DNA from: CAYTZN01 sp964442495
GTDB taxonomy: Bacteria > Pseudomonadota > Gammaproteobacteria > Legionellales > Legionellaceae
Direction: 5' to 3'
DNA length: 64,000 nt
Assembly (NCBI GenBank): GCA_964442495.1
Contig: CAYTZN010000005.1
Coordinates: forward strand, 1-64,000
The number at the start of each line of letters is the position of its first letter. Position 1 is the stretch's first letter. Under the pieces are notes generated by a model that did not search any database, was not told the DNA's origin, and worked only from the letters and a program-made list of their open reading frames with translations. Shown here in pieces: positions 45,360 to 54,510 of the stretch. A program made the position numbers and the translations under genes.

Positions 45360-46856
45360 CTACCTTGTTTGTGGTTTGTTGGGGGACACAGATTTAATTT
45401 CATCTTCTGTGGCATTAGAAGGCGAGTCATTAGCCCCTTTTAGTTTCTCAACGGCAGTTTTGAAATGAGTGACTGATTTAGCTAATCCCTTCTCTTGTCC
45501 ATGTGCATGCATTACCGCTCCTGCACCCGCTACAGCCACGGCACCGCCAACACTAGCACCAATAGCACTGGCGCCTAAAACTGAAAGCAATAGACTGGTG
45601 CCCCCCGAAGGAATGGCTGCTAAAACACCAAAGGCAAACAACACACTTCCAGCAAACATCAAAAGTGCCGCACCTAATGCTTTCCAAAAATGAGATGATT
45701 TACCCGATAGATTTTGTGATAGTGCGCCCATGTCTCTAATATTTTGCATATTAGAAGGGTTATCTACAGCTAAAGACGCGTGTTTTACTATCTTAAGAAG
45801 CATGGCCACATTCCCTGGCTCAGCAGGATTTATCTCATTAAGACATTTTATTAACTTGGACCCCTCTTGATATAGCTTATGATTCTTATCTGACGAAGGG
45901 TCGTTAAATTTTTCTAACTTCGTTTGAAAATCCCTCAACACGTTTGGATAGACTAAAGTATCCATTTCGCTCATCAACTTCTCATATTGAATATCTTCAA
46001 AAAAATTTACATCCTTTTTAGTACGCTCTAACATATCATTAAAATATTCATTCATTGCCGGGCAATTAGGAAAATCTCTTTTAAAATCAAAAATCTTCTC
46101 CATTAATTTTGGATTATTGGTATCCCGATCATCAATATTCTCACGATATACAATTCGTGAACGTAATTGGCCGATTTTTTCCACATTAACCTTGCCGTCA
46201 ACCCCAATAATATCTGATAATAATGCTTGAATACCCGCGTCCTTTATATTATCCAGCAACATACTCTTCATGAACTGACGTGAATCACTCGCTTCATAAA
46301 AAACACCCCCTAAGTCATCGGGGTTCTCCACACCCTCTGAGGGAGGAAAAATATCAGCACTACTAACAGACATGTATTCTTTTTTACCATCGGAGGCTGT
46401 AGAATTTTTAATAACACAAGCACTCCATATTGAAGGATCACTTTTTACATAGTTAATACTAAAACCACATGGCACATATTTTTCAGGTTCATGCTCTTCA
46501 TAATAACCAAACCCTAACTCTTCTGATTGTAAATTCTGACGAGGATCTGCATTGTTTAATGGAATAGTATATGTATCCAATAATGCTTTTGATAGGACAG
46601 CTCCTGTCATTTTACCTTGACAATAGTCCAAACTAACATCAGGACTTCTCCAAGTTTCTCGAAAATATTCTCGAGTTTTTCCATTAAAATCAACAAAAAA
46701 TTGCCTTTCCAGATCTTTATTGATTAATTTTGTATTATTTTCAAAAGTATTTAGCTCTGACGTCTGTTGTACATAATCAATCTCAGGCGCACCTGGCATT
46801 TTCACCTGAGCGAAGACGTCATTGTGAGCCCCTGAAATTACTTTATATTTACTCAT
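45360..46856 (-). CDS. Effector-like paralogue 1 (C-terminal hydrophobic hairpin)
   Basis: A 498-residue protein that I do not assign to a named family. It is a paralogue of the next gene: both open KYK(V/L)I(S/T)G and share VF-Q-KMPG, RQFFVDF, WRSPDV, and SDPSIWSA/DPSIWSA. The body is helical and charged. Near 400-460 lies a strongly hydrophobic, Gly-rich pair of segments (LLMFAGSVLFAFGVLAAIP and an Ala/Gly-rich partner), then a short amphipathic and a polar Ser/Asn-rich tail. Such membrane-hairpin plus polar-tail architecture is common in Legionella effectors. Start ATG 46856 has GGGGGAA about 5 bases upstream. Upstream there is only half a PmrA-like box (GTTAATATT at 46917-46909). Function unknown. 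Confidence 0.75.
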   Translation of the reverse strand: MSKYKVISGAHNDVFAQVKMPGAPEIDYVQQTSELNTFENNTKLINKDLERQFFVDFNGKTREYFRETWRSPDVSLDYCQGKMTGAVLSKALLDTYTIPLNNADPRQNLQSEELGFGYYEEHEPEKYVPCGFSINYVKSDPSIWSACVIKNSTASDGKKEYMSVSSADIFPPSEGVENPDDLGGVFYEASDSRQFMKSMLLDNIKDAGIQALLSDIIGVDGKVNVEKIGQLRSRIVYRENIDDRDTNNPKLMEKIFDFKRDFPNCPAMNEYFNDMLERTKKDVNFFEDIQYEKLMSEMDTLVYPNVLRDFQTKLEKFNDPSSDKNHKLYQEGSKLIKCLNEINPAEPGNVAMLLKIVKHASLAVDNPSNMQNIRDMGALSQNLSGKSSHFWKALGAALLMFAGSVLFAFGVLAAIPSGGTSLLLSVLGASAIGASVGGAVAVAGAGAVMHAHGQEKGLAKSVTHFKTAVEKLKGANDSPSNATEDEIKSVSPNKPQTR

Positions 46857-46963
46857 CATTTCCCCCGGGCCATGCATACAATCATCTTACAACTTTCCAT
46901 TTAGAACAAATATTAACCACAAATAAGCATAAGCCAATATATAGTATAGAGATTTCATTTTTT

Positions 46964-48430
46964 TTAAGGTATTGAAGTTGAAGTCTTAATAGCGTTATCC
47001 ATTGAACCTGAAAATGAAGAAATAGTTCCCTGTGCTTCTTCTACCGCTGTTTTGAAGTATGTCAATGATTTATTGGTATTTTTATTACGACCATACACCT
47101 GCATTGCCGCCCCTGCGCCAGCTACAGCAGCGGCACCTCCCAGACTTATAGCAATAATATCGGCGCCTAAAACGGAAAATAATAAACTACCACCCCCCGA
47201 AGGGATGGCTGCTAAAACACCAAAGGCAAACAAGACAACTCCCGCAAACATCAACAGTGCCGAACCTAATTCTCTCCAGAAAGGGTCTGATTTATATGAT
47301 ATTTTTTCAGAAAGTTTAGCCAGTTCTCTAATATTTTCCTTATCAGAAGGCTCATCGATTGCCTTAGAGCAACGCTCTATCACGTTAATAAGTGTGGCCA
47401 CACTTCCCGGCTCAGCGAGATTAGCTTTCTGCATGCAATGGATTAATTTTAAACCCTCTTGATATAGCCTCCGCTCTTTATCTGACGAAGAGGCTTTAAA
47501 TTTTTCAAGTTTAGATTTAAAAGCACTCCGTATCTCTAGATAAAAAGCTGCATCCAGCTTGCTCAATAGCTTCACATATTTAGCATCTTTAAAAAAATGT
47601 ATATCCTTTTTAGAGAGCTCTATGATGTTGCTAAAATACCTATTCAATGCCGGGCAATTGGGAAGCTTTTTTTTGAAACCATCCAGTTTATTCATTAACT
47701 CAAGTTTTTTAATATCCCGATCATCAATATTTACCCGACCAGTAATGCGGGCCTGTAATTGAGCAATTTCTTTAACATTAACTCGGCCATTTGGCTGAAT
47801 GATGTATTTTAATAATTCGCGAACATCTTCATTATTAATTTTCTCGAATAAATTACTACTTACATACTTTGTTACATTACTCGTCTTAGTAAAATTTTCA
47901 TCAAAATAATGAGGATTATCCATTTCCTCTTCTGGAGTAAAAATAACAGCACTGCTTATCGATATAACGTCAATGTCATCCGGTGACATTGTCGATTTTT
48001 TCATAACTGCAGCGCTCCATATAGACGGGTCCTCATCTACATAAGAAATACTAAAACCACAGACATCATCTTTTTCATAGTAACCAAAACACAATGTGCT
48101 GGATTTTAAAAATCTAGGTTTTTTAGCATAATTTTGTGGGATAATGTAAGCATCTAATATGGTTTTAGATACAGCACTTCCTGACATATTGCCTTGAGCG
48201 TAATGTAAAGCAACATCAGGGCTTCTCCATTTTCCTCGAAATGATTCTTCAGTTTTTGCAAAATCAACAAAAAATTGTCGAGGAAGATCCAGCTCGATGA
48301 TTTCCCCATTGCTTATTTTGGTATTAGTTGCGCACATTATTTTCTCATAATTCACGCTGGGAAAGCCGGGCATTTTGAGCTGTTGGAAAACATGGCGGTA
48401 CTTACCGGTAATTAGTTTGTATTTATTCAT
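46964..48430 (-). CDS. Effector-like paralogue 2, PmrA-box associated
   Basis: A 488-residue paralogue of the preceding protein, apparently from tandem duplication. The N-terminal domain has RQFFVDF, WRSPDVALHYAQG, CFGYYEKDDVCGFSISY and a DPSIWSAAVMKKST motif. The middle is helical and Lys-rich. A hydrophobic pair follows at about 395-450 (LLMFAGVVLFAFGVLAAIP, then GG-AAAVAGAGAA), ending in a Ser/Thr-rich tail. A near-consensus PmrA box lies 58-77 bp upstream, supporting an effector role, and an IS4 element is inserted just beyond it. 86 bp separate it from paralogue 1. Biochemical activity is unknown. Confidence 0.78.
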   Translation of the reverse strand: MNKYKLITGKYRHVFQQLKMPGFPSVNYEKIMCATNTKISNGEIIELDLPRQFFVDFAKTEESFRGKWRSPDVALHYAQGNMSGSAVSKTILDAYIIPQNYAKKPRFLKSSTLCFGYYEKDDVCGFSISYVDEDPSIWSAAVMKKSTMSPDDIDVISISSAVIFTPEEEMDNPHYFDENFTKTSNVTKYVSSNLFEKINNEDVRELLKYIIQPNGRVNVKEIAQLQARITGRVNIDDRDIKKLELMNKLDGFKKKLPNCPALNRYFSNIIELSKKDIHFFKDAKYVKLLSKLDAAFYLEIRSAFKSKLEKFKASSSDKERRLYQEGLKLIHCMQKANLAEPGSVATLINVIERCSKAIDEPSDKENIRELAKLSEKISYKSDPFWRELGSALLMFAGVVLFAFGVLAAIPSGGGSLLFSVLGADIIAISLGGAAAVAGAGAAMQVYGRNKNTNKSLTYFKTAVEEAQGTISSFSGSMDNAIKTSTSIP

Positions 48431-48487
48431 AATCGCTCAACAAAAATTATCGATTTAATGATGAGTTACATTCCATGATACAGTCAA

Positions 48488-48507
48488 ACTATTAAGCGAA
48501 TATTAAT
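48488..48507 (-). promoter_or_regulatory. Putative PmrA box upstream of effector-like paralogue 2
   Basis: Minus strand ATTAATATT, 2-bp spacer CG, CTTAATAGT. Each half matches 8 of 9 positions of the published Legionella PmrA consensus cTTAATatT-N2-cTTAATatT as I recall it. A TATCAT -10-like hexamer (48480-48475) follows 7 bp downstream and the ATG is at 48430. Confidence 0.65.
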
Positions 48508-48523
48508 TAATCCTTCTATCCCC

Positions 48524-48532
48524 AATATTAAA
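48524..48532. repeat. Left 9-bp target site duplication of IS4 element
   Basis: AATATTAAA, identical to 49748-49756, immediately outside the left terminal repeat. Confidence 0.9.
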
Positions 48533-49747
48533 CTTTGTGCCGGACAAAAAAGTGATTAGAAAAGCCGTGGAAGAAATAACTCGCTGATATACAGGGTATT
48601 TTATATACTCAGCTTCGACTAAAAAGGAGCATAAATGAAGTATATCAGCGAGTTAAGTTTGATTTTAAGCGAGCAATTAAATTGGTACAAGTCACGAATA
48701 GATTGTTTTGCTCAAATGTTGTTAGCTTTATTTTTAGTAAGGAGTATTAATTTAAGTGAAATCGCGGTTGCGATGGATGGGGCTAGAGCAAGCATCGATT
48801 CACGATATAAAAGAGTGTATCGTTTTTTTCAAAATTTGAGTTGGATTTTACGTGGATAGCTCGCTGGATATACTCTTTATTTTTTAATGAAGAAGATAAG
48901 GTTTATCTAGCTATTGATAGGACCAATTGGTACTGGGGCAAAGCGAAGATAAACGTGTTCATGTTGTCTATTTGCTACGAGGACATCGCGATTCCTCTTT
49001 TTTGGTGCCTTCTAAAAAAAGCCGGAAGTTCAACTGCAGAGGAACAAATCGAATTATTATCTTGCTTTATTACTGCGTTTGGTAAAGCATCGATCCAAGG
49101 AGTGCTCGGTGACAGGGAATTCCCTAACAAAGTGCTCATTTCCTGGCTTGTAGAAGAGGACATTCCCTTCTAATTACAAATTAAAGGGAATGTAGATGTA
49201 TGTATTGGAAAGAAGAAATTCAAAACCTCAGCTCAGTTATTTCACCATCTTGCTCCTTATCAGCAGCATGTATTTGGTATGAAAGTCCGTGTTTTTGGAC
49301 AATCTCTTTATTTGGCAGGAAGCAAAAACTCGCGTGAGGATTTGATGATTGTTGTCACGAATCAGGCTCCAAAAAACGCAATTGCTTGCTATTTGCGCCG
49401 CTGGGAAATTGAATGTCTTTTCTCGGCATTAAAAACAAAGGGATGGCGCTTTGAAGATACTCGTGTCATTGAACCTAAGCGTATCGAAAAGCTCTTAGTA
49501 TTACTCTCATTAGGCTTTGTCTGGGCTCATCGCATCGGTGAATGGAGAGCATCTATTAAACCAATCCCTCTTAAAAAATTACGAAACCAAAAAAGACCTA
49601 AAAATAGCTTCTTTCGATTGGGCTTAGATCACCTCAGAGATCTCCTAACTAACGCCGGGGTTCGTTTAAAATTGTTCTCTAAATTGGCCAATTGGATTCT
49701 CTTTAAACCACTAGAGAAGCCTTTTTAAAAAATTGTCCGGCACAAAG
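48533..49747 (+). mobile_element. IS4-family insertion sequence (1215 bp)
   Basis: Terminal inverted repeats begin CTTTGTGCCGGACAA at 48533 and at 49747 reading inward; the first 15 bases are identical. Both ends are flanked by AATATTAAA, a 9-bp target duplication. The single transposase gene has the IS4 DDE and YREK motifs but is broken. Intact ends and duplications mean fairly recent arrival, and mobility now would need a transposase from another copy. Confidence 0.93.
48635..49728 (+). pseudogene. IS4-family transposase, frameshifted and with a nonsense codon
   Basis: Three pieces make one transposase. The first frame runs 48635-48859 and ends where a base seems missing near 48838 (AATTTGAG; AATTTTGAG would continue into DFTWIARWIY). 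The second frame runs to a TAA at 49171-49173, and the same frame resumes at once as LQIKGNVDVCIGKKKF, so this is a nonsense change. It then continues to 49728. Catalytic residues are present: D in LAIDRTNW, D in GDREF, and the E of YLRRWEIECLFSALK (Y-x2-R-x3-E-x6-K). AGGAG precedes the ATG. Confidence 0.88.
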
Positions 49748-49756
49748 AATATTAAA
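49748..49756. repeat. Right 9-bp target site duplication of IS4 element
   Basis: AATATTAAA, identical to the left copy at 48524-48532. Confidence 0.9.
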
Positions 49757-49808
49757 ACTAAAAATCACACTTATTTTTCTGAGATTCCCCTGAAATCCAA
49801 AACAACCG

Positions 49809-49836
49809 TTTCACATGCGTCTTAACCGTGTATAAT
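49809..49836 (+). promoter_or_regulatory. Putative promoter of CsiV-like gene
   Basis: TTTCAC (49809-49814), a 16-bp spacer and a perfect TATAAT (49831-49836), 28 bp before the ATG at 49865. Confidence 0.5.
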
Positions 49837-49864
49837 GGCGCGACCCATTAGATGAAGACCAACT

Positions 49865-50422
49865 ATGTTACGCGTACTTTCTTTTTATTGTTTATTTATT
49901 ACTTCTTTTTTTGTACAAGCATCGTCCTCATCACCGCTTTATCAAATTGACATGATTGTGTTCAAGCATTTAAAAACAGAAGCCAATGCAAGTGTTTTAA
50001 ACACATTGACCTTAGCTCCCAATCGACAAAATGCCATTGAACTGGAAAATGACCTCAAAAATCAGCTAACGCCTTACCATACTCTCCCCTCGTCTGCCTC
50101 CGGGTTAAAAAATGAATATTGGGCTTTGAGCCGAAAACCAGATTATCAAGTACTGCTTCATTACACATGGTTACAGCCCCGCAATAATCAGCGTTCTGTG
50201 GCCTTTTCTCAAATCAATAATTCCACCTGGAACATTGAAGGGACACTAAACGTAAGGCAGAGCAATTATTATTTACTGAATACAAACATTCTGTTTTCAG
50301 CCCCCAACAACGTCAACAGAGCCTTTATGTTTTCGCAAACACAACGCTTAAAACCAGACGTTGTGTATTACCTTGATCACCCCGAAGCAGGCATGCTCAT
50401 CAAAATTCATCAAGTCACTTAG
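49865..50422 (+). CDS. CsiV-like periplasmic protein
   Basis: A 185-residue exported protein. A signal peptide (about 1-19, ending VQA) leads to YQIDMIVFKHL, then LHYTWLQPRNNQR and later a short-beta-strand region with TQRLKPDVVYYLDHPEAGMLIKIH. This layout (IVFEH-like strand, HxxW-Q, final DHPxxGxLIxI) resembles CsiV, a proposed peptidoglycan-binding protein. The assignment is by pattern and moderate. It is followed 6 bp later by the MFS gene, likely in the same transcript. Confidence 0.65.
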   Translation: MLRVLSFYCLFITSFFVQASSSSPLYQIDMIVFKHLKTEANASVLNTLTLAPNRQNAIELENDLKNQLTPYHTLPSSASGLKNEYWALSRKPDYQVLLHYTWLQPRNNQRSVAFSQINNSTWNIEGTLNVRQSNYYLLNTNILFSAPNNVNRAFMFSQTQRLKPDVVYYLDHPEAGMLIKIHQVT

Positions 50423-50428
50423 TACACC

Positions 50429-51736
50429 ATGGCCTATCAAAACACATCATCCATCAGCTCGTTTTCACGTCTTGGCATTTGGCTTATCAGTGTGTCTTTT
50501 GTGCTTTTTCAATTTTTTTTACAACTGTCTTCAGGTGTTGTCATAGGCGCCATCATGCACGAAATGAACCTCTCGGCGTTAACAGCCGGTCTTTTAAGCA
50601 GCTCTTTTTATATTATCTACACAGGCTTACAAATCCCTGTAGGGATTCTCTTTGATAAGAAAAATGCGCGCCTATTACTCACTGTAAATGTATTGTTGTG
50701 CAGTATGGGATGTTTTATTTTTGGAACAAGCCATGCTTTATTAGGACTTTTTTTAGGCCGCCTACTTATTGGCGCGGGCTCTGCATTCGCTTTTATTGGA
50801 TTATCACATTTGTTACGCCAACATTATCCCTTAAGGCAATTTGCTTTCATGATTGGTTTGTCTGAAACACTTGGTTTCATTGCAACAGTGATTGGAATGA
50901 TTGTACTTGGCGCACTGGTCACTCAGTGCGGCTGGCGAAGCTTTATAAATTCAGCAGGGATGCTCGGCTTACTTATTACCTATTTATGTTGGACATTTAT
51001 TCCCACCCCCCCCCCTCCTCCATCAGAAAACAAGCACTACAACCAACAACTGATGGGTATTCTCTTCAATAAAAAGGCATGGATAAATGGTTTATTTGTG
51101 GGGCTAACCTTTACAGTGGTGACGGTGTTTGGTGCGCTCTGGGCAATTCCCTTTATACAAGCCAAACTAAACTGCAACATACAGCAAGCAAGTGTACTAT
51201 GTGCTATATTTTTTCTAGGAACGGCACTCAGCTGTCCACTGTTTGGTTTTCTTTCTACAACATTAAAAAAACGCCGACCACTTATTTTAAGCTCCTGCCT
51301 CTCCACGTCCATGTTACTTCTGGTGTTGCTGTATATACCTACCAATAGCCATGCCGTGGTTGGAGGCTTCATGTTTATGATTGGACTTTGCTGTGGCGCT
51401 TATATGCTTGCCTACACGATTGCTAACGAGTTAGCCCCGCCTGATGCTCTTTCAACATGTACTGGCTTTACAAACATGCTCGCGGTTTTAACAACACCCA
51501 TGTTACAACCTTTAATTGGTTATCAACTTGATCTGTTAAATCATACGGGTATATATACACTGTCTAATTATCAAAATGCGCTTTTAACCATTCCTGTCTC
51601 GTTGATTATTGCTAGCATTCTGGTACTCTTTTTACCCGAAAAACCGGCACATCCTAAACGGCGACCTTTAAAATCAACAACCTCTACATTTAGTGTGTCA
51701 GAAAACAGAATGGATGCATCCAAGCACACATCATGA
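50429..51736 (+). CDS. MFS transporter
   Basis: A 435-residue, 12-helix major facilitator. The loop 2-3 motif is GILFDKKNARLLL and helix 4 has GRLLIGAGSAFAFIG; a long cytoplasmic loop divides the two halves (PTPPPPPSENK). The second half has FLGTALSCPLFGFLSTTLKKRRPL. The substrate cannot be told. The C-terminal tail is Ser/Thr- and Lys-rich. It is downstream of, and probably cotranscribed with, the CsiV-like gene. Confidence 0.9.
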   Translation: MAYQNTSSISSFSRLGIWLISVSFVLFQFFLQLSSGVVIGAIMHEMNLSALTAGLLSSSFYIIYTGLQIPVGILFDKKNARLLLTVNVLLCSMGCFIFGTSHALLGLFLGRLLIGAGSAFAFIGLSHLLRQHYPLRQFAFMIGLSETLGFIATVIGMIVLGALVTQCGWRSFINSAGMLGLLITYLCWTFIPTPPPPPSENKHYNQQLMGILFNKKAWINGLFVGLTFTVVTVFGALWAIPFIQAKLNCNIQQASVLCAIFFLGTALSCPLFGFLSTTLKKRRPLILSSCLSTSMLLLVLLYIPTNSHAVVGGFMFMIGLCCGAYMLAYTIANELAPPDALSTCTGFTNMLAVLTTPMLQPLIGYQLDLLNHTGIYTLSNYQNALLTIPVSLIIASILVLFLPEKPAHPKRRPLKSTTSTFSVSENRMDASKHTS

Positions 51737-51904
51737 AGTCAATATTATGCCAACGTTCCGCGTTTTATACGCAAAAGCCAGTACTGTCTTAACGCAAGTA
51801 CGATGCTATTTATTCTTAAAGATTAGATGCGTTTGCTCCGAGCATGAATGACAAACTCTTTAAAAGGGTCTACATTTGTTTATACCCCCCCAATGGATTG
51901 CATA

Positions 51905-52336
51905 ATGAACACATTAACGCTTGCAAACGCAAATGCAATTATTGAGGCCGGTTTTATAGAAGCGAAGAGATTATCGCTACAACCCATGTCCATTGCAATC
52001 CTTGACCCAGGAGGGCACCTTATTGCTTTCCAACGCCAAGATAAAGCAGCTATTTTGCGATTTGACATTGCCTTTGCCAAAGCATATGGTGCTCTCGGGA
52101 TGGGCATAGATTCTCGTGGTTTAGCACTGAAAGCAACTGAAATGCCTGACTTCATTGCAGGGGCGATTGCCGCCTCAAAAGGGCGTCTTATTCCTGCGCC
52201 GGGGGGCATTCTTATCGTAAATGATGAAAATGATATTATTGGTGCAGCGGGTGCAAGTGGTGATACATCTGATAATGATGAACATGCCGTTATTTCTGGT
52301 ATTTTATCCGTTGGGTTAAAAACCAAAACGAACTAG
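51905..52336 (+). CDS. GlcG/HbpS-family protein
   Basis: A 143-residue small soluble protein of the GlcG/HbpS (DUF336) family, whose members bind haem or cobalamin or accompany other enzymes. Motifs: AILDPGGHLIAFQRQD, ILRFDIAFAKAYGAL, and GGILIVNDENDIIGAAGASGDTSDNDE near the end. ATG 51905 (MNTLTLANANAII) is preferred; a longer frame from 51848 adds an unlikely Thr/Pro-rich lead. Stand-alone gene. Confidence 0.85.
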   Translation: MNTLTLANANAIIEAGFIEAKRLSLQPMSIAILDPGGHLIAFQRQDKAAILRFDIAFAKAYGALGMGIDSRGLALKATEMPDFIAGAIAASKGRLIPAPGGILIVNDENDIIGAAGASGDTSDNDEHAVISGILSVGLKTKTN

Positions 52337-52414
52337 AGCCCTCTATACATAAAGACGTCCATCGCTAAAAAATTTTTTTCGTATGGCCTCTGAAAATTAT
52401 GCCTTAAAGAAATA

Positions 52415-52560
52415 CAGTCAATTAAATTTTAAATGACTAAATCCGTTCGTCCCGCTGCTTGTTAGCGGGCTCCAGAAGATCTCTATGTATCTCTAGAAAG
52501 CCAAGACACATATACATTTGACTAACAAAAAAATGTATCATTTAAAATTTAATTAGCTAT
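52415..52560. mobile_element. MITE-like repeat, copy B
   Basis: About 146 bp, inverted relative to copy A at 32879-33016. Terminal inverted repeats tcaattaaattttaaatga (52418) and tcatttaaaatttaatta (52539). The centre holds a hairpin CCCGCT/AGCGGG, where copy A has a different but still paired sequence. Non-coding. Confidence 0.78.
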
Positions 52561-52601
52561 ATCCTTCCCTGTCCCTAGGACAGAATAAAATCAAAACGGT
52601 T

Positions 52602-53513
52602 TTAATTTAGTAATTTTGCTCCCATGAGCTCATTGCTTAACATGCAAAAGCCTGGTCGCTTTCCTTCTGCAACAAATCCTGCCACCACGCTATTTTGTTT
52701 AATATAGTCAGAAAGAACCAAATGAACGCTAGGCGAGGTCACCCGAATGTGCCACGGGCCATTCAAGTCTTGCTTTACATTAATAAATTGGGACATGCCT
52801 GCTGGCACACCTTGTCCATCACACCAACCAGCAATAGCACCACGCAGCGCGTCTGATTCCACCATGCTCATGGAATAGAACCCGCTCCCATCATTAAATC
52901 GGCACAGAACGCCCTTTAATGGATGGCTTTTCACTTGCTCTGTAGATAACCATACTTGACGAAACCACGCATTCTTTGCCGTAACGAATTGCTCTTCGGT
53001 TTCATCACCCACTTGAATATGTCCATTTAAGTTACTCATCTGGTTAACAAATAGCTCTACACCAGGACGTAAATTTTGAGTTAATGGTATATTTTCAGTC
53101 TGCTTTAGCATATCAACTTTAAAATTAAAGCCTTTTTTATCCTTATGCTGCAGACCAAACACCCAACTATCATTGATAGGATTAAAGCGCATGAAAGCAC
53201 GGCCCGCATGCCAATTATAGGGCATGGGATCTTCAGCCACGGCTTCACTTTCCTCAAGAAAAATAACCTTCTTGGTCTGGCCATCGAAAAGCGCTGTAAC
53301 AGCATGCAGTTTTGCATCATCACGCTGCATTTGAAAAAAATAGCCATAATTATCACCTGCTTCATTGCTCACCACACCGGAAAATACCCAGCTCGCATGA
53401 TTTGCATCCGTTGGCAAAAAATTATCTTCCACAACATCTTCTGCAGCGTACAAAGGGGCTGTTGCCGAGACCACTAAACATAAAAACAACGAAGCCAATC
53501 GACTAAAAATCAT
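52602..53513 (-). CDS. Secreted hypothetical protein, possibly lipocalin/AttH-like
   Basis: A 303-residue exported protein. Start ATG 53513 gives the signal peptide (MIFSRLASLFLCLVVSAT, cleavage after LYA); it begins directly after the lpxK stop, while an ATG at 53567 would lie inside lpxK. The mature part is beta-rich with Trp/Phe pairs: ASWVFSGVVSNEAGDNYGYFFQM, YNWHAGRAFMRFNP and SWVFGLQH, faintly like AttH/CrtC-type lipocalin-like domains. Two late Cys-containing stretches (GVLCRFNDG, AGWCDGQG). No name assigned. It is probably cotranscribed with msbA-lpxK. Confidence 0.65.
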   Translation of the reverse strand: MIFSRLASLFLCLVVSATAPLYAAEDVVEDNFLPTDANHASWVFSGVVSNEAGDNYGYFFQMQRDDAKLHAVTALFDGQTKKVIFLEESEAVAEDPMPYNWHAGRAFMRFNPINDSWVFGLQHKDKKGFNFKVDMLKQTENIPLTQNLRPGVELFVNQMSNLNGHIQVGDETEEQFVTAKNAWFRQVWLSTEQVKSHPLKGVLCRFNDGSGFYSMSMVESDALRGAIAGWCDGQGVPAGMSQFINVKQDLNGPWHIRVTSPSVHLVLSDYIKQNSVVAGFVAEGKRPGFCMLSNELMGAKLLN

Positions 53514-53514
53514 T

Positions 53515-54504
53515 TTAAATATAACCTTGTAAATGTTTGTGCTTCCACAACGCAGTCCAAAAATCACTCTCTATTTGAGCGTCTACAGGTACAAAATACA
53601 TCTCTTTCGTAGCAAAAGGTAAGCATTTTACTGCATCTTTTTCTGTCATCACTATTGTTTGCTCAGCAAACGACAGGTCATCAGGCTTAAATTGGTGATG
53701 GTCTTTAAACGAATATTCATTAAACGCCAAGCCCATCCCTTTAAGGGTTGAAAAAAAACGCTGCGGGTGTCCAATAGCTGCAATTGCCGCCACAGGCACT
53801 GCAAGCTCCGACACACGAACTTTTTTACTGCTTGCTAAAGCCACTATCTCACCAGGAACTAAATCCATTTGATACGTTTTGGTTTTTAACGGCATCATCA
53901 CTCTAGAAGCACCATTTATAACAACAAAATCAACGTGTTGTAAACGCTCCACACCCTCACGCAAAGGCCCAGCAGGTAAAGAATACCCATTGCCCACACC
54001 ACGGATACCATCAATAACAGCAATTTCGATGGACCGACCCATGGCATAATGCTGTAACCCATCATCACTAATGATGATTTGACTTTGATGGTGAGTTAAC
54101 AAATACTCCACAGCTTTAACGCGTTTTGGTGCGATAACGACAGGGCAACCTATTTTTTTAACCAACAACAGGGGCTCATCACCCACCATCACAGCGTCGT
54201 CATCCGAAGTAACTTCGTAGGGATAATCAACACCTTCAGCACCATAACCCCGGCTAACAATGCCTACTTTTAAGCCCCGTGATTGGAATGCCTTCGCTAA
54301 TGCAATCACTAAAGGTGTTTTCCCAACACCGCCCACCGTAATATTACCGACAACAATGACTGGCACGGAAAATGTTGTTTGAACGCATTGCAAATAATGG
54401 CGTCTAAAAACCGTTATACCCTGGTATACCATGCTAAATGGCCATAAGAGCCAACGCAGAGGGTGAGCACCATACCACAACCTATCAATGAGGGTCAGTG
54501 ACAT
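53515..54504 (-). CDS. lpxK: Tetraacyldisaccharide 4'-kinase
   Basis: A 329-residue inner-membrane-associated kinase that adds the 4'-phosphate of lipid A. Walker A is GNITVGGVGKTPLVIAL, and DDGLQHYAMGRSIEIAVID, SRGYGAEGVDY and MTEKDAVKC are typical. The N-terminal anchor (HPLRWLLWPFSMVYQGI) precedes it. It starts 6 bp after the msbA stop, the usual gammaproteobacterial order. Confidence 0.95.
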   Translation of the reverse strand: MSLTLIDRLWYGAHPLRWLLWPFSMVYQGITVFRRHYLQCVQTTFSVPVIVVGNITVGGVGKTPLVIALAKAFQSRGLKVGIVSRGYGAEGVDYPYEVTSDDDAVMVGDEPLLLVKKIGCPVVIAPKRVKAVEYLLTHHQSQIIISDDGLQHYAMGRSIEIAVIDGIRGVGNGYSLPAGPLREGVERLQHVDFVVINGASRVMMPLKTKTYQMDLVPGEIVALASSKKVRVSELAVPVAAIAAIGHPQRFFSTLKGMGLAFNEYSFKDHHQFKPDDLSFAEQTIVMTEKDAVKCLPFATKEMYFVPVDAQIESDFWTALWKHKHLQGYI

Positions 54505-54510
54505 AAAGCA

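Noticed and set aside
46909..46926. PmrA box for effector-like paralogue 1
   Set aside because: Only the first half-site (GTTAATATT) fits; the second half matches about 4 of 9 positions.
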